From positions 1,054,001-1,118,000 of the forward strand of contig BSBM01000592.1 in the NCBI GenBank assembly GCA_027924585.1: DNA of 64,000 nucleotides. The letters run 5' to 3'. Below the pieces are notes generated by a model. It had not been told where the DNA came from and ran no database searches. It saw nothing but the letters and a program-made list of their open reading frames with translations. Numbering within the stretch: position 1 is the first letter of the stretch; every line of letters begins with the position of its first letter. Positions 1 to 11,666 of this stretch are shown here, piece by piece. The translations under genes were made by a program, and so were the position numbers. The stretch comes from Larix kaempferi (Eukaryota; Streptophyta; Pinopsida; Pinales; Pinaceae).

Positions 1-654
1 CTGCGAGAGATTCCGTAAACAATGGCTTGGATCTTTTTCTTTTACTGATGTTCAGTTTGCATTTTCTTATTTTATGAGTTGTTTTATATATTGCAGTTAA
101 CGTATTTGACTCAATGTTTAGAATAATGATATTTTTATAGGAATATGTGAATGTACTATTACAGCTTAGTTTATCAAATGGGTGGTATATTCTTCACTGT
201 AACATTGGTTAGCTTGAGCAATACGGTTTTGGCCAACGTGCACTGACTACAATCAAACTAAGCCTCTTCACATAGGGTCTTTCTTATAACTATGTCATAA
301 GTCACAGTTTGTTACATTTACAACTAAGTTTAAGCAAGCAAGTTCTTCTAATAATAGGCACACTCTCAACAACTATGACCTCCAAAGAAATACTTAGATC
401 AGATCTAGAACAAGTTGGTTGATCACTATAAAGAATAGATCAGATCCCAAGGCTCATGGCCTCCACCAATATAGACTTTCAGGCTGAAAGGATAGAAAAG
501 GGAGTGCAGTGCCCTAGAGAAAAAAAGTGTATAGATCTACAGAAAACCATTTAAATATCCTGAAAAAAAAACACTGGCCAAAAATGGAGGGCACTAGTGA
601 AAGAGGGTAAATACAAGAAAAACATAGAAATAGTTGTTGTCCCAGAAAAAAGTG
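1..654. repeat. Repeat R, copy 1 (left part, cut by window start)
   Basis: Closely matches 12077-12713 over its whole length, with scattered substitutions and small indels. Similarity stops near 654. The rest of the repeat, as seen at 12743-13553, is absent here. No coding frame is recognisable and the class is unknown. Different sequence of about 70 bases follows, and then the LINE. Confidence 0.8.
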
Positions 655-725
655 CAGAAAACTCTTGCTGAAACAGATTTTTTTTTATGAAAAATCTATT
701 ACATTTGTTAAGGTACATTTAACAT

Positions 726-743
726 ACGATACAACACAATTTT
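726..743. repeat. Target-site duplication of the LINE, poly(A) side
   Basis: Eighteen bases matching 8007-8024 with one difference. It directly abuts the T run that is the LINE poly(A) tail on the minus strand. Its last four T bases may be shared with that tail. Confidence 0.85.
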
Positions 744-1067
744 TTTTTTAACAAAAACGGTTGATATTTTATATTTATAAAAGGAGGGAAGTGAACCCGA
801 ATACAAAGTGTACGAGTAGACCTATAGACCAACAGCATTGGATGGCCACTACTCTACCAACATCTTCTTCAAAATGCTATCTAAGAGTCTACTAACAGAC
901 ATACAGACTTACATACATAATTCCTTAAAAACATACATGCATTCTAGCCGGTCATATAACCACAGATTAACTACCTAAAAGTTCTAATCAAACCGTTGCT
1001 GAGAAAAAGACAAAATCATTCGGAGGTCTTCATAGGACTAGAAAACCAAAATTTTACCAGATAATGC

Positions 1068-1347
1068 ATCAGAGCTCATTTCTTCTATCAGACTTGTTCA
1101 ACAGCAGTTGCTTCAATTCATTGCTTTCGACTCGGATGCCTTCAACATTCTCCTGAACCTATTTAGTGATTCCATGAATAACCCTAAGATTCTCCGTGTC
1201 CCGCAAATCTCCTTTCTCTATATCCACTGCCATGGCTTGCAGCTTCCCTTTCAGAACTTGGGTCTCCAGCTTTGCTTCTTGTTCCAATTTATATAGGTGA
1301 TTTACCATATTCTTCCATTCTGTCACCTCAATTCGAAGGACGTCCAC
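1068..1347 (-). pseudogene. Coiled-coil relic in the LINE 3' region
   Basis: Sixty-two residues on the minus strand, then one TAG codon, then the frame continues in phase for about 29 more residues to about 1068. The product is rich in Glu, Lys and Leu with heptad-like Leu/Ile/Val spacing (segments such as LEQEAKLETQVLKGKL and ESNELKQLLL), which predicts a coiled coil. It lies downstream of the LINE RNase H, before the poly(A). Another short relic frame (1377-1565) precedes it. It could be an extra 3' frame of this LINE family, a captured host fragment, or chance. Confidence 0.4.
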
Positions 1348-1930
1348 CTATGCTTCTAAAATTTCCAAATGGTCATTCAAGACGTTGATGGTGGCGTCAT
1401 AACCTGCTTATCAGATGGGCCAAAACAAAGGGTTTGTTCCATGCTCTGACTAGAATTCCCACCGGTGTAGTCTCCAAACGTTTGATACTTGCACTTCCTT
1501 TGAACTGCTTCTCCACCTTTCTGCACTATACCCTGTGCTTGCTCCCAATGTTGGAGACCATCCATAAATCCTGGCTAGGATGGCGATTGTTTGTGAAAAT
1601 CAAGAGAGGCACTTCCAAAAATGGGGATGGTATTGATACAGTGAAGAAAACCTGATCCTTCCATATTTGCACTGCAACAAGGGGACTAGAGTTGCAGAAT
1701 GAGAGTCGAGAATGCTACTTGCTTGATACCAAGTTGAGCGAAATAGCTAGAAAGACAACCTTTCGAACTGATAAAAGGCATGCATCTCATGTGATTGCCA
1801 TGTGAAGCCATCATGCGAGTGTCCTTTTCTCAAAAAACCCAGCTGGGTTTCATACCATAGCATAAAATTCGATGCAGAGAGATGTAGCCTAAACAAGTCC
1901 CCTCAAATAGATAATAGGGATTTGTGTTTT

Positions 1931-2524
1931 TCATGGAATCCAAACATTGTTTCTAAGGGATAAATTTCTAGCAAGTATACCTTTATCAAGTCTAACACCT
2001 TCATTTGCCTTCTTTTCTGCAGCTTGATTATTCGATCTCATGACATGGTAGAAGTTGATAGAGTCAAATTCACTGACAAGATACTTGAGAAGATTATGGA
2101 TTTTAGAAGAGGGACTTTTCTTGTTCATAATCATATTTCTAGCCTCCCTAATGACTACCATTGAGTCACCACACACCAATATATTGGTGATGCTCTCCTC
2201 TCTAGCAATCTCCAGACCTTTTGTTAGGGAGAGCCATTCTGCACTATTGTTCATTTTTCTCCCGATACCCCAGGCATATTCCTTCATCTTATTTCCAGCG
2301 GAGTCAAATAGAACTCCTCCCGCACCTGCCAACCCAAGGTTTCCCTTCGAGGCACCATCGAAGAAGAGAGTGTTACTTCCAATATTTTCCTTCAAGTTTT
2401 TAAGTTCCTCAATGCTCAACCTGAGGTGCCAATTCTGTACGTTGGGTTTCTTTCTAATAACCAGGAGACAGAGTGAGGGGTTTGAAGCTAAAAAAGTCCG
2501 ATACCCATAATTTTTCCTCCTCAA
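1931..2524 (-). pseudogene. LINE ORF2 C-terminal RNase H domain
   Basis: A 197-residue minus-strand frame with a plant-type RNase H fold. It starts with a FFDGASKGN motif, the first catalytic Asp in the usual DGA context. A GAGGVLFD strand and a Glu-containing NSAEW motif follow, then CGDSMVV with the next catalytic Asp. It is in phase with the endonuclease frame that starts at 6196, although frameshifts lie between. In autonomous elements this domain removes RNA from RNA/DNA hybrids during target-primed reverse transcription. It is now isolated by upstream breaks. Confidence 0.85.
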
Positions 2525-2548
2525 TGAGGGGTTCTACTTTTAAATTAT

Positions 2549-3843
2549 TTATCCCCTGAGTAAACAAAGCTTCAATCCATAGTGCTTTCGCCGAGGCAAG
2601 AACTCAGGCAGGAGAAGAGATAACTCCATCGAACACCTCCTTGTTTCTTGTTGTCCGAATTCTCCAGCAGACGAGTTTTGGGAAGGCTTCCCATGCTCTC
2701 TTGAAGTCAGGATTATTGAGAAGAGTTCCCTTGAAGTAATCCTTCCAGTTAGCAAAGAGGTCATTCCAATTTGTTGGAAAAATCACTGCAAAATTCGAAG
2801 GAATCCCTATGCCAGACCTCCTGGGAAAATTTGCAATCTAGAAAAAGATGTTCAACCGTTTCCTCCGAGTTTTTGCAGAGGATGCATCTCGCAGGAACCT
2901 CGATACCTTTCTTTTTAAGGTTTTCAGCAATAAGGATTTTCTTGTGAGCTAAATTCCAAGTGAAAGCATTAATCTTCGGGAGACTATCCTTGCTCCAAAA
3001 TATGGCCCATTTTTTATCTCTGACCTTGCTATTTATGTCCAAGTGATGATAACCGGCTTTGACAGTGTAAGCACCGGTCTTGGCCCACCCTATTCTGTCT
3101 GAAATTTTCTTGTGCATTGGGATATCATCATGTAAAAGAGTTAATAGGGTTTCATAGTCCAGATAGAGATGGACTTGGATATCCATAGTGTGCCAACCTA
3201 CCCATCTACCTTTCTCTGACAATTCCGAGAGATCATACAAGGTGTAAATGTTCCTTCTGTCCATCCAATCTTTGAGGTCACTGAAATTGTGCAGAAAATT
3301 TACAGGGGAAGTTACATTCAAGCCTATTATGTGCCCCCAAATCTTGATCTTCTTACCATTGTCGGGGATCCAATAGGAGAAAATTTGCAAGATAGGAGCT
3401 TCCCTTTTACACAAATTCAAAATGGGTGTTCCAGCTTTGTTCTGGTCAATATTCTCCAAGCACCACATTCTATTCCCAATCATATATTTTTTGCACAGAA
3501 TCTCTTTCCACCAAGATTTCCTTCCTGTGATAGCTCTTCATAAAATCTTAGCACCTAATGCTATATTCATTAGCGAGGGATCTCGAATACCTATCCCTAC
3601 AGCATATTTCATTCTGCACACCTTATCCCAATTCAAAAGATGGAATTTTTTAGCTCCATTGGACTTACCACCTTCCCACAAAAAATTACAAAGTTCTTTT
3701 GTTATCTTAAGGATTACACCTTTGGGAGCTAAAGAGATAGAGCTTATATAAATATGATAGGCAGAGAGAACCGATTTAATCAAAACAATCTTTCTAGCTA
3801 GATTAATCCACCTAAATCCCCACGAGATGATTTTTGCTTTCAT
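2549..3843 (-). pseudogene. LINE ORF2 thumb and zf-RVT region, frameshifted
   Basis: Minus-strand pieces at 3843-3538 and 3483-2761 share one frame. The next piece, 2764-2549, lies back in the frame of the endonuclease. The 3483-2761 piece ends in a zf-RVT-like signature (CILC, then a VEHLFLDC motif and a following Trp), the zinc-binding-reverse-transcriptase domain common between RT and RNase H in plant LINEs. At least two frameshifts separate the parts. Confidence 0.8.
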
Positions 3844-4108
3844 CTTATCAATCAGGTCCAGTCAATTCATGGCTTTCTTGTTTCCTTTGAAGATAGGGAT
3901 ACCTAGGTAGATAAAGGAATTCCATGCAAAGGCATCCTTCAAATCCCAATATCCTGGAGATTCTGGCTAAAGTTTTGTTTGGACAGTTCCATCCATAGAT
4001 TTTGGATTTCAAGGAATTGACTTTTCCATCGGAAGCTTTGAGAAAGATAGTTAAGGAATTCTTAAACCTTTCCGCAATGATAGTTGAAGCCCCTCCCAGC
4101 AGAATCGT

Positions 4109-5278
4109 GTCATCGGCGAACTAAGCATGGTTAACAACACGTACTCCTCTAGCAATCTTCAGACCTTTTAACTCCCCTACCCTTTGAAGGTGACTTAACT
4201 TTCGACTCAAAGATTCGGACACCAAGAGATAAAGAAAGGGGGACAAAGGACACCCCTGCCTTAACCCTCTAGTTGCTTGAAAAAAGGATGTAGGCCTCCC
4301 ATTGACAAGCGGAGCTATCCAAGGCTTGCTAATACAAGCTTTCACCCAACAAATGAACCTACTGGAGAAACTGAATCTCTTCATAATCTCAAATAAAAAG
4401 AAGTGATTTACTCTGTCAAAGGCATTTGCCATATCAAGCTTTATTGCCATTCCCTGCTGCTTTCTTTCCATACTAGAATGGATAGCCTCCTGCACAATGA
4501 TTATATTATCCAAAATTTGACGCCCAGCAATGAAGCCGCCTTGAGAGTCTGAGATTAGCTTGGCCATTATATTTTTCATTCGAGTGGCTATGATCTTTGA
4601 GAGAATCTTGTAAGAGGTGTTACGTAGGGAAATAGGCTTGAATCTTGCAATAGAGCTGGGGTTGTTGTCTTTTGGCATGAGAGACAAAAATGAGGAGTTG
4701 TTTTTCTCCCCTATTTTGTCCTTCTTCCTAGTCCATTTTAACATTCTCTTTAAATCATCTTTAATAATGTCCCAGGCTACATGGTAGAAGTTAATAGTGA
4801 AACCGTCTGGCCCAGGAGCTTTATCCATTTGTAGTGACCAGACAGCTTCCCTAATTTCATTTTCATAAATAGGTTTATCGAGATCATTATTTTCAACAAC
4901 AGAGATGAGAGAGGGGATACCTGTCAACAAGTCGGCTTGGGATACTGGATCGATCTCATTGCTGTCAGTGTAGAGGTTCTGAAAGTGCTCAAAAGCATGT
5001 AGCTGGATTGCATCCTGTCCTTCAATTCAATTCCCATGGTTGTCTTTCAATTCTTTGATTGAGTTGAAGTTGATTCTAACCTTAGTTTGCTTATGAAAAT
5101 ATTTAGTATTGTCGTCTCCTTTTAACCATAACTGCCGAAATTTGATTCTCCAAATTTCCTCTTCATGTCTTGCCGCGCTAAGAATTCTGAGATTTAGATC
5201 TTTTTCCTGGATGACTGTCGAATTTGTAACCTCGCTGACCTCCATTTTACCCTGTAGAACTGCAAGTTCATATTCCAA
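4109..5278 (-). pseudogene. LINE ORF2 reverse transcriptase core
   Basis: Reverse transcriptase of a non-LTR element, in the same frame as the upstream endonuclease. Pieces at 5278-5027 and 4930-4121 are separated by stops. Visible motifs in order are KAPGPDGF, a FKPISL block, a GGFIAGRQILDN block, the catalytic-Asp strand KLDMANAFDRV, and RGLRQGCPLSPF. A TAG codon at 4121-4123 falls immediately before the FADD catalytic box (4109-4120), truncating the enzyme just before two active-site aspartates. The activity is target-primed cDNA synthesis. This copy cannot work. Confidence 0.9.
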
Positions 5279-5329
5279 GGACCGCTTGATGGAAGCCGAA
5301 TTCTAAAACTTCATTTTGGCCCAAGTTTT

Positions 5330-6196
5330 TCATGTAGCTTGAACCACCCGGAGTTTACACTCCCATATATAGCTAGACAACCCATGGAAGATGGTGGACC
5401 AGGCGTCCTGAATAATAAATAAAAGATTCGGATCATGCATCCATAGGGGATTAAACCTGAACGGAATAGGCCCCATATTTTTTGGAACAGAGATCTTCAA
5501 ACTAATGGGCTTGTGATCAGAGGTGGCTGATGGGAGGGCTTTAGCTGCTATAATGTAGTTTTTAAGGAGAAAGGAGGAGCTAACCAAGAATCGGTCTAAC
5601 TTAGCTGCAATGTGACCAATCCCAACTCTACGATTATTCCAAGTAAACTTACCATTTTTCATTTCAATGTCCAATAGATCTAACTCAAAGATTAAATCCT
5701 CCATGTTTTCACCGAAGGGGTCCCTAACCCTTGTCCCAACAGATTTTTCATGTTGGTTTCTGGTAGTATTGAAATCTCCTGCAATAATTACATCCTTTCC
5801 CTGAAGATTATTTTTAAGATTTGATAGATCCTCCCAGAACTTCTCCTTGTCCCTGTAGTGAGTTGGACCATAGACATTGCAAATGTAGGTGGAAAGATGA
5901 TTGTTATTATTTTGAATCCCAAGTAGAAGCCAATGCTGGTTTTCTTTATATGTCTTCATAATGAAATTGTTGGAGAGGAAGGTAGCAATCCCCCCTGACG
6001 CTCCTCTTGAATTAATAACATGACCATGGATGCTTTTCCAAAAATGACGTGAAAGCGCTACCACATCCACGCCCTGCATTTTTGTCTCCTGGAGGAGTAC
6101 TAAGTCTGGCTTTTCAGTATTAATTAGATCTCTCAGCGTATCAACTTTACTAAAACCACCCAGACCCCTACAATTCCAGGAGACAAGTTTCATCAC
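5330..6196 (-). pseudogene. LINE ORF2 apurinic-like endonuclease domain
   Basis: A 288-residue minus-strand frame of the exonuclease-endonuclease-phosphatase fold. Motifs run in order: LVSWNCRGLGG near the start, LLQETKM with the metal-binding Glu, IIAGDFNTTRN with the catalytic Asp and Asn, and a SDHKPI motif with the terminal Asp-His pair. In plant L1 elements this domain nicks the target DNA to prime reverse transcription. The ATG at 6196 is the natural ORF2 start. The frame stops at 5330 and resumes in phase downstream, so ORF2 was one long frame before decay. Confidence 0.88.
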
Positions 6197-6327
6197 TTCT
6201 TGCTAGAGTGTGACCCTGCCCGAGGTTTTCCATCCAGTCTGGGTCCTCCCTGACTTTTATTCAGTTGGATTAACTTGGTATCTTCTATGCATTTTTGTCT
6301 TCCTAGATCTACATCCCTTTCTATTTC

Positions 6328-7455
6328 CTACTCTCGAAGGTGTCTCAATGTTTTTCTTCTTCTCGTATTAGGAGCATCTATCAGATCCAGTGGTTCTTGA
6401 GACGATGAGGGTTCCGGAGAAAGAATTTGTGGATTGGCTTTGCTTTGTTTGACCCTGTCCTCCCATGTGCCTCTTGGAGTTAACTTTTCATTCATATCAA
6501 TGTCTAGAGTATCTGATAGGGATGCTGCAGTCGGTTCTATTGGATCACTTGCTTCAGCTGTTCCACACCCGATTTCTACATTTTCCTGAGGATGGATTTC
6601 TCCTTCTTCCATGACCAAAGCTTGAAATTTATTGTTGGCTATCGCATCATTTTTCATTTTCTCTTTTTCTTTGTATTTCTCTTGATGTGATCCAGTTGCT
6701 GCCATGGTTGACTGAACATTCTGCCTTCCTTTTTTAGTTTGCTTCCAACCTTCTTCTTGGTTCTGGTCCTAAGCTTCAGATACTGTTTTTGGATAGTTTT
6801 TGACAAAATGGCCGTACTCATGGCATGTCTTTCATTTGAAAGGTAGCTGCTCATAATCTACTTTCTGGAGGTGCTCCCATCCCTCCATTTGAAGATTGAA
6901 AACTTCTGGAATCCCTTTTTCTAGATCCAATTCCACACAAATTCGAGCACAGGAGAACAGAGGTCCTTTAGGCTCAGCTTTGTCAATATAGGTACCCAAG
7001 GCACTTCCGATTGCCTGCAAGGTTTCGTCATTCCAACAATGGAGAGGGAGATGAGGGAGATGAACCTAAACCAGGACTATGGATGGGACGTCTTTCTCCG
7101 GATCGAAGGAAAAACTCCATCGATTTAGGTAAAGGCTGCGGGTACCCAAAAAGTAAGGACCGCTTCGAAAGACAAGATCCCGATCCACCTTAAGTTCAAA
7201 GAGAAAGGTAAAGAACCCCTTACCACAGACCCAGTGTTGCAAGCCCCCGGAGATTAGAGGCATCCAATTCTTGTGAACCCAGGCGTCCATAGTTTTAGGT
7301 GAAGGCCATATTCCTATAAACTGACAAATCAAGCCTCGCTCGCTCAAAGCGAGGGATTTCAGACGAGAAGCTACTGATGTGATATGGATCTGAGGGGCTA
7401 CCGTTTTGTTGGAATTAATTGTCAACCGCCACCTCTCCTCATCGTGATCATTCAC
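6328..7455 (-). pseudogene. LINE ORF1 relic (DUF4283-like, zinc knuckle)
   Basis: Minus-strand frames at 7455-7066, 7020-6832 and 6705-6328, broken by stops and shifts. The first holds the features of the plant LINE ORF1 DUF4283 domain: RWRL near the start, GLICQFIGIWPS, WMPL and a FDPEKD ending. A degenerate zinc knuckle follows at about 6800-6840 (CHEYGHFVKNYP, final Cys replaced by Tyr), then an acidic, Ser/Pro-rich tail. ORF1 proteins coat the element RNA. It lies upstream of ORF2, as expected. Confidence 0.75.
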
Positions 7456-7671
7456 CTCGAACTATGAGTCCACCTGGAGCGTGTGATCATTTGATGTATT
7501 CGATGTATGTAAATGTGCAGTTAATGCTCATGGAGCTTCTCCGTGAAGGCAATTGATAGATGTTCTCTTGAGATCTCGATCCTTCTAGAGAATTCACTAT
7601 GTATAAATCTTTGTTATCTGTTAATACAAAAAAAGAGGTTCCTGGGCACTTTGGCCCTGTCCTGTATTGTG

Positions 7672-7956
7672 TTATGGGCTGCTGTGTTTTTTGTTGAATG
7701 CATAAATACGAATTGTGTGTATGAATTGGGGGATTCCGCTGTGCCTACTCCCACACGTTTGCTTGATGAAAAATTCACTTGAGGCAGGAGCAGCTTGAGA
7801 CGGTAGCGGAGGAGAAGCTGCGACCAGGGCTCGAAAAGCCTCATCGAAGCGGCGTCTTTTTTCAGCACGACTGGGGTCAACAGAAGGATCCATTGGGGAT
7901 CCACATGGATGGGAAGGCCCTGAACAGCACGCAGGCCAAGAAGCCCTAGGAACCAC
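7672..7956 (-). pseudogene. LINE 5' frame, probable start of ORF1
   Basis: A 94-residue minus-strand frame near the 5' end of the LINE. It is basic and Ala/Pro-rich (SRAEKRRRFDEAFRALVAAS is the most structured part). About 300 bases with no clear frame (7460-7770) separate it from the DUF4283 part. That gap could be an old insertion or decayed coding sequence. Assignment to ORF1 rests on position only. Confidence 0.4.
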
Positions 7957-8006
7957 TCACGAGAACCATCAGGTCGAGATCAAGAAATCTTTGATGTTTG
8001 ATTTTA

Positions 8007-8024
8007 ACGATACAACTCAATTTT
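8007..8024. repeat. Target-site duplication of the LINE, 5' side
   Basis: Eighteen bases identical to 726-743 except for one A/T difference. It fixes the 5' end of the LINE near 8006 and shows that the element is not 5'-truncated. Confidence 0.85.
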
Positions 8025-10150
8025 CACCCATATGTTTACAACTGGTTTTTTGGCATACCACCTTACCGGTCAAGCTTTTATCGCTAAGTTGTCATACAAA
8101 TTTTATAGCAACCAAAATTCCACTATATAGACACTTGCTTTGGAAACCCTATGAACTTAAATAATCTGAATTACAGTTGCTTGGATAATGGTAACAATAT
8201 GAACACTTCAATAAAATAGTCAACGGTAGGTTGGTTCAGTGATACAACGTTCCGGGTATTGGTCTTGAAATGGTTCACTCTGTTAACAAAACTGTACTTG
8301 CGTTCAATCCATGCTCTAAGGAATGGACTGGCGAACATCAATTGCAGCATGCCCAAGTAATTAGGCTGCGCATACAAGGGTTTTCTAATATGGAAACATT
8401 GGTATCTTTGGACAGCGTTTTATATTAACCAGATGCATTCCATGGCCAACTTCAGACCAATAAAAAAATCAACAATATCAATCATAGATCCAACTTACCA
8501 AATAGCGGTAAAGTTAATTATTCACACGATTTACCTTTTTACGCCCAAGCAGAATTGTAGGTTCTTCACATATGCGTGCTAGTTGTAATTTTGGCACACG
8601 ATCTCTTTTTGTTATCTATTAGTAGATTGATCACATGCTTGCATTACAATTATCCACGGTTTATTGTGGTACCGATATCATTGTAATTTCAATTGGTGCA
8701 TGTTAGGAGATAATATAGCAGGGATGTAACTCTTTCTAGAAATAGCAGCGGATTTAAGTCTACATAGTTGAGGTTTTAATACTACAGATCTCTAGCGGGT
8801 ATATTACCTGATTTATATTACTAACAGAGGCAGATACTTGTCGATCTGGAAACCCATAGACTTAGTACTTAGGCTAGTTGGAGCAGTCCTTAGGGATATG
8901 ATACCCATTGCACCGTAACCCTTCTTGAATGATCAGCGTTACCAAGTCCATAGATCCCACTCTGTATCGCCTGCAATGGATTGAGGCAACCACCTACTGC
9001 ATCTGAATTGTAATATCTAGATTCTTTATTTCATGTCACAGATATCCGAACTGTGCTCATTCTACAGTTCTTACCAAGGGCGTCAATGAGAAGTAGAAGA
9101 TACAGAATAGTCCTAAGGAAATATGTAATATGGTGATAGTAGTAGTAGTTAACGCACCATGGTCGATGTAGACCAGTTTGGATCTTAAATCTAGCATGCA
9201 ATTTTTTTTTATGCAGTTAGACAAATCACAATACATTTTTTCTATAAAGGAAATCGACATATTTAACCCTAATTACACATCTTACAAAACAACGGATTTA
9301 CAGATCCAACTAATTTATGATGCGTTTGCAGGTTTGGAGAGGTGCTCGGGTGGTGGAACCAAGGTTTGGCCATCTGATATAATTGTGATTTGTTATGATA
9401 AATTAACCCATAATTGCGATGCCCAGATTTATGGCCATTAACCATATCTAAGGATTCATTTTCAATTTAATAAAAGGATAACATAAACGAGACAACATAC
9501 ACCATTGCATAACAAATCTAACCTGTTAATCCTTGTGTAATTATCGAAAATTGTTGTGGCTGCCCAGATATGCCATAAACTTCCTTAATTGGGACAATAG
9601 TTTTCTAATCCCTTCTAAACACCTTCCTTAACATCGATCTTCCTAAAACTTCGATCAATTTATGGATACATTATGTTTTTTTTTACAATTCTTCCTTAAA
9701 CATTTCTAGTACCAGATTTTCATAGTAGCAAGGGGTTCAGATCAGAGAATTCATACAATAATTATTTTTAACCATGGTAAGAACAATTTAATCATAGATC
9801 TTGATAGGTAATTTAATCGTTCAAACATAATTTAATCATAGATCTGGATATGAAATTTTAAATCGATTCTATGAAGAGATTTAAACCCAAAATATTTTGA
9901 AAGCTCATTAGCTAGATCTACTAACTTATACACTCAGCATTCAATACTAGGCAACATATTCATAATAAACCACAACTTGGAAAGAAAAAGTGATAGGTCT
10001 AATAATGAATACGTTCGCTTATGGTGGATCTAAGACGTATACCATATGTATTTAAATTTAATCACTTGGATTCATCCACTGCAACATTAACTCTTGTAAC
10101 AGATCTTTAGTGGATGAGCAATACTGCAGACCTATATACCTCACTTTTAA
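8025..10150. other. AT-rich stretch, nothing recognised
   Basis: No frame longer than about 90 codons and no recognisable domain, RNA gene or clear repeat boundary. If the edge at 10387 is a real minus-strand LTR, this could be its non-coding internal region. Confidence 0.5.
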
Positions 10151-10258
10151 GCCATTTAGATTCAACAGTTTGCATATCCGACTTTAGCCATTTAGATTCA
10201 ACAGTTTGCATATCCGACTTTAGCCATTTAGATTCGAAGGTTTGCAAATTCTAGATAG
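10151..10258. repeat. 36-bp tandem repeat, about 2.7 units
   Basis: A unit beginning GCCATTTAGATTC recurs at 10151, 10187 and 10223, exactly 36 bases apart. The first two copies are near-identical and the third diverges after about 15 bases. Confidence 0.85.
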
Positions 10259-10368
10259 AACAACAATAACAATTATTTTTGAGCAATTGATTAAAACCAT
10301 CATTTTCTTCACCCTTTAACCGGAATTGAGGGAAAGCAAATCATGAACTCTTAGGTCCTAGCATTGAA

Positions 10369-10387
10369 CCATGCTGTGATACCATAT
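10369..10387 (-). other. Possible Copia primer-binding site and LTR edge
   Basis: On the minus strand TGGTATCACAGC lies two bases after a sequence ending in CA. That resembles the initiator-Met-tRNA primer site (TGGTATCAGAGC) used by many plant Copia elements. The adjoining LTR would start at 10387 on the plus strand (TGTAACG) and extend toward 10900. I found no partner LTR or coding region, so this is tentative. Confidence 0.35.
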
Positions 10388-10651
10388 GTAACGTCGCTCC
10401 TTGGAGCCTAGCTAAATAGATACACATATATAATTACAAATAGATTTGACATGAAATCTATCAAACCTTTAATTTTTATGTTCTTTTAGCATACAATAGA
10501 AACAAATCTATATACATTTTTCACATAACCGACTGATCCAAACTTTCAGCATTAAATTAATTTAATTCCATTATAATGCATAATCAGACTTATACAAGAT
10601 TATTTTTTTTACCAAAATGTATTTATAATATTATTCATGTAAATAATATTT

Positions 10652-10654
<3 letters not shown>

Positions 10655-10683
<29 letters not shown>
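10655..10683. repeat. (TA)n microsatellite
   Basis: About 14 uninterrupted TA dinucleotides in AT-rich sequence. Confidence 0.95.
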
Positions 10684-10684
<1 letters not shown>

Positions 10685-10759
10685 CTCAAATGCACTGAAA
10701 AACAAAAAGAAAAGAAATTGAAAACTTCCTGAAACACTTACCTCAAACAGGTGATCTAG

Positions 10760-11660
10760 GAAAAAAATGCAACAATGCACCTGCATAAATCAGTAACAAG
10801 CATTGTAACCTGCTTAGAGGTACCATGTCTATTTATGTCACCTAAGTGTGAAGGTACCAGGTCCTATTTATGTGGCTAGCCACAAGAGAATATACGAGTT
10901 TGGACAATATTTCTAATTTTCTATGCCCACAAATTTATCTTGTTTGGTCATTCTATGGAAGATTCTTATATGAAGTTTTCGTTCGTGTCAAGAACTAGTA
11001 CCATCTAAAGAAAAAAGTGGCTTAGTATTCATTGTGCCTCACAACTAAACAGGATATCAATGTAATGGACGTCACCCCAATCTGTCCAACACACCTTGTC
11101 ATCCCATAATTGCATGGCCATTCGCAACATCACATTCCCAAACATCACCCCACCCAAGCCATAATGCCTCTGGCCCAGTTATTTCTGTGTTACTAGAAAT
11201 GAAAAATGGGAAACAGAAGAAGAAACAGGGATGGAATGATGAGTGGGGCTAGAGGGTTTCAGGGTACAAGAAATATTAACCTACACCCTTCCAACATATA
11301 TTATGCATATAAAATCGATTAGCAATATACAAATACATCATAGAGATCGAAATGGGAAATAAGAACGGGAACAAAATGAGAAGCAGGTGTCCTAAACAGG
11401 TTTCTGTTAATAGAGATTTATTTCCCGAAACCATACTGTGTCTAGCATGACATTCTTTGATTACTTCCATAGTTAATACAATGAACACCTTCAGTAGTTG
11501 CATTACAACATAGGATATACTTACACAATACATACATCCAGATTATATCCATATAGAAGGATAGATAGATAATTTCCATGCCTTCAAAAGATCTAAACCC
11601 TAATAACAACAATGACCTTTTTAAAGATGGCATACTCACCCCAGATAGAGCGTTCAGAAA
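10760..11660. other. No recognised feature
   Basis: AT-rich sequence with short minus-strand frames only, none with a recognisable domain. It lies downstream of the membrane-protein-like exon on that exon's strand and could hold decayed exons or introns, but I cannot show this. Confidence 0.4.
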
Positions 11661-11666
11661 ACCCCT

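Larger units (their letters stand above)
744..8006 (-). mobile_element. Full-length L1-type LINE retrotransposon, degenerate
   Basis: A 7.26-kb minus-strand non-LTR retrotransposon. Its 5' end is near 8006 and its 3' end is an A tract, read as T on the plus strand at about 740-750. It is bounded by an 18-bp target duplication with one mismatch. From 5' to 3' it carries an ORF1 relic (DUF4283-like nucleic-acid-binding protein with a zinc-knuckle remnant), an ORF2 relic (endonuclease, reverse transcriptase, zf-RVT region, RNase H) and about 1.2 kb of 3' sequence with a short coiled-coil relic. Stops and frameshifts show that it is dead. The order and the C-terminal RNase H are typical of plant L1 elements. 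Confidence 0.9.
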
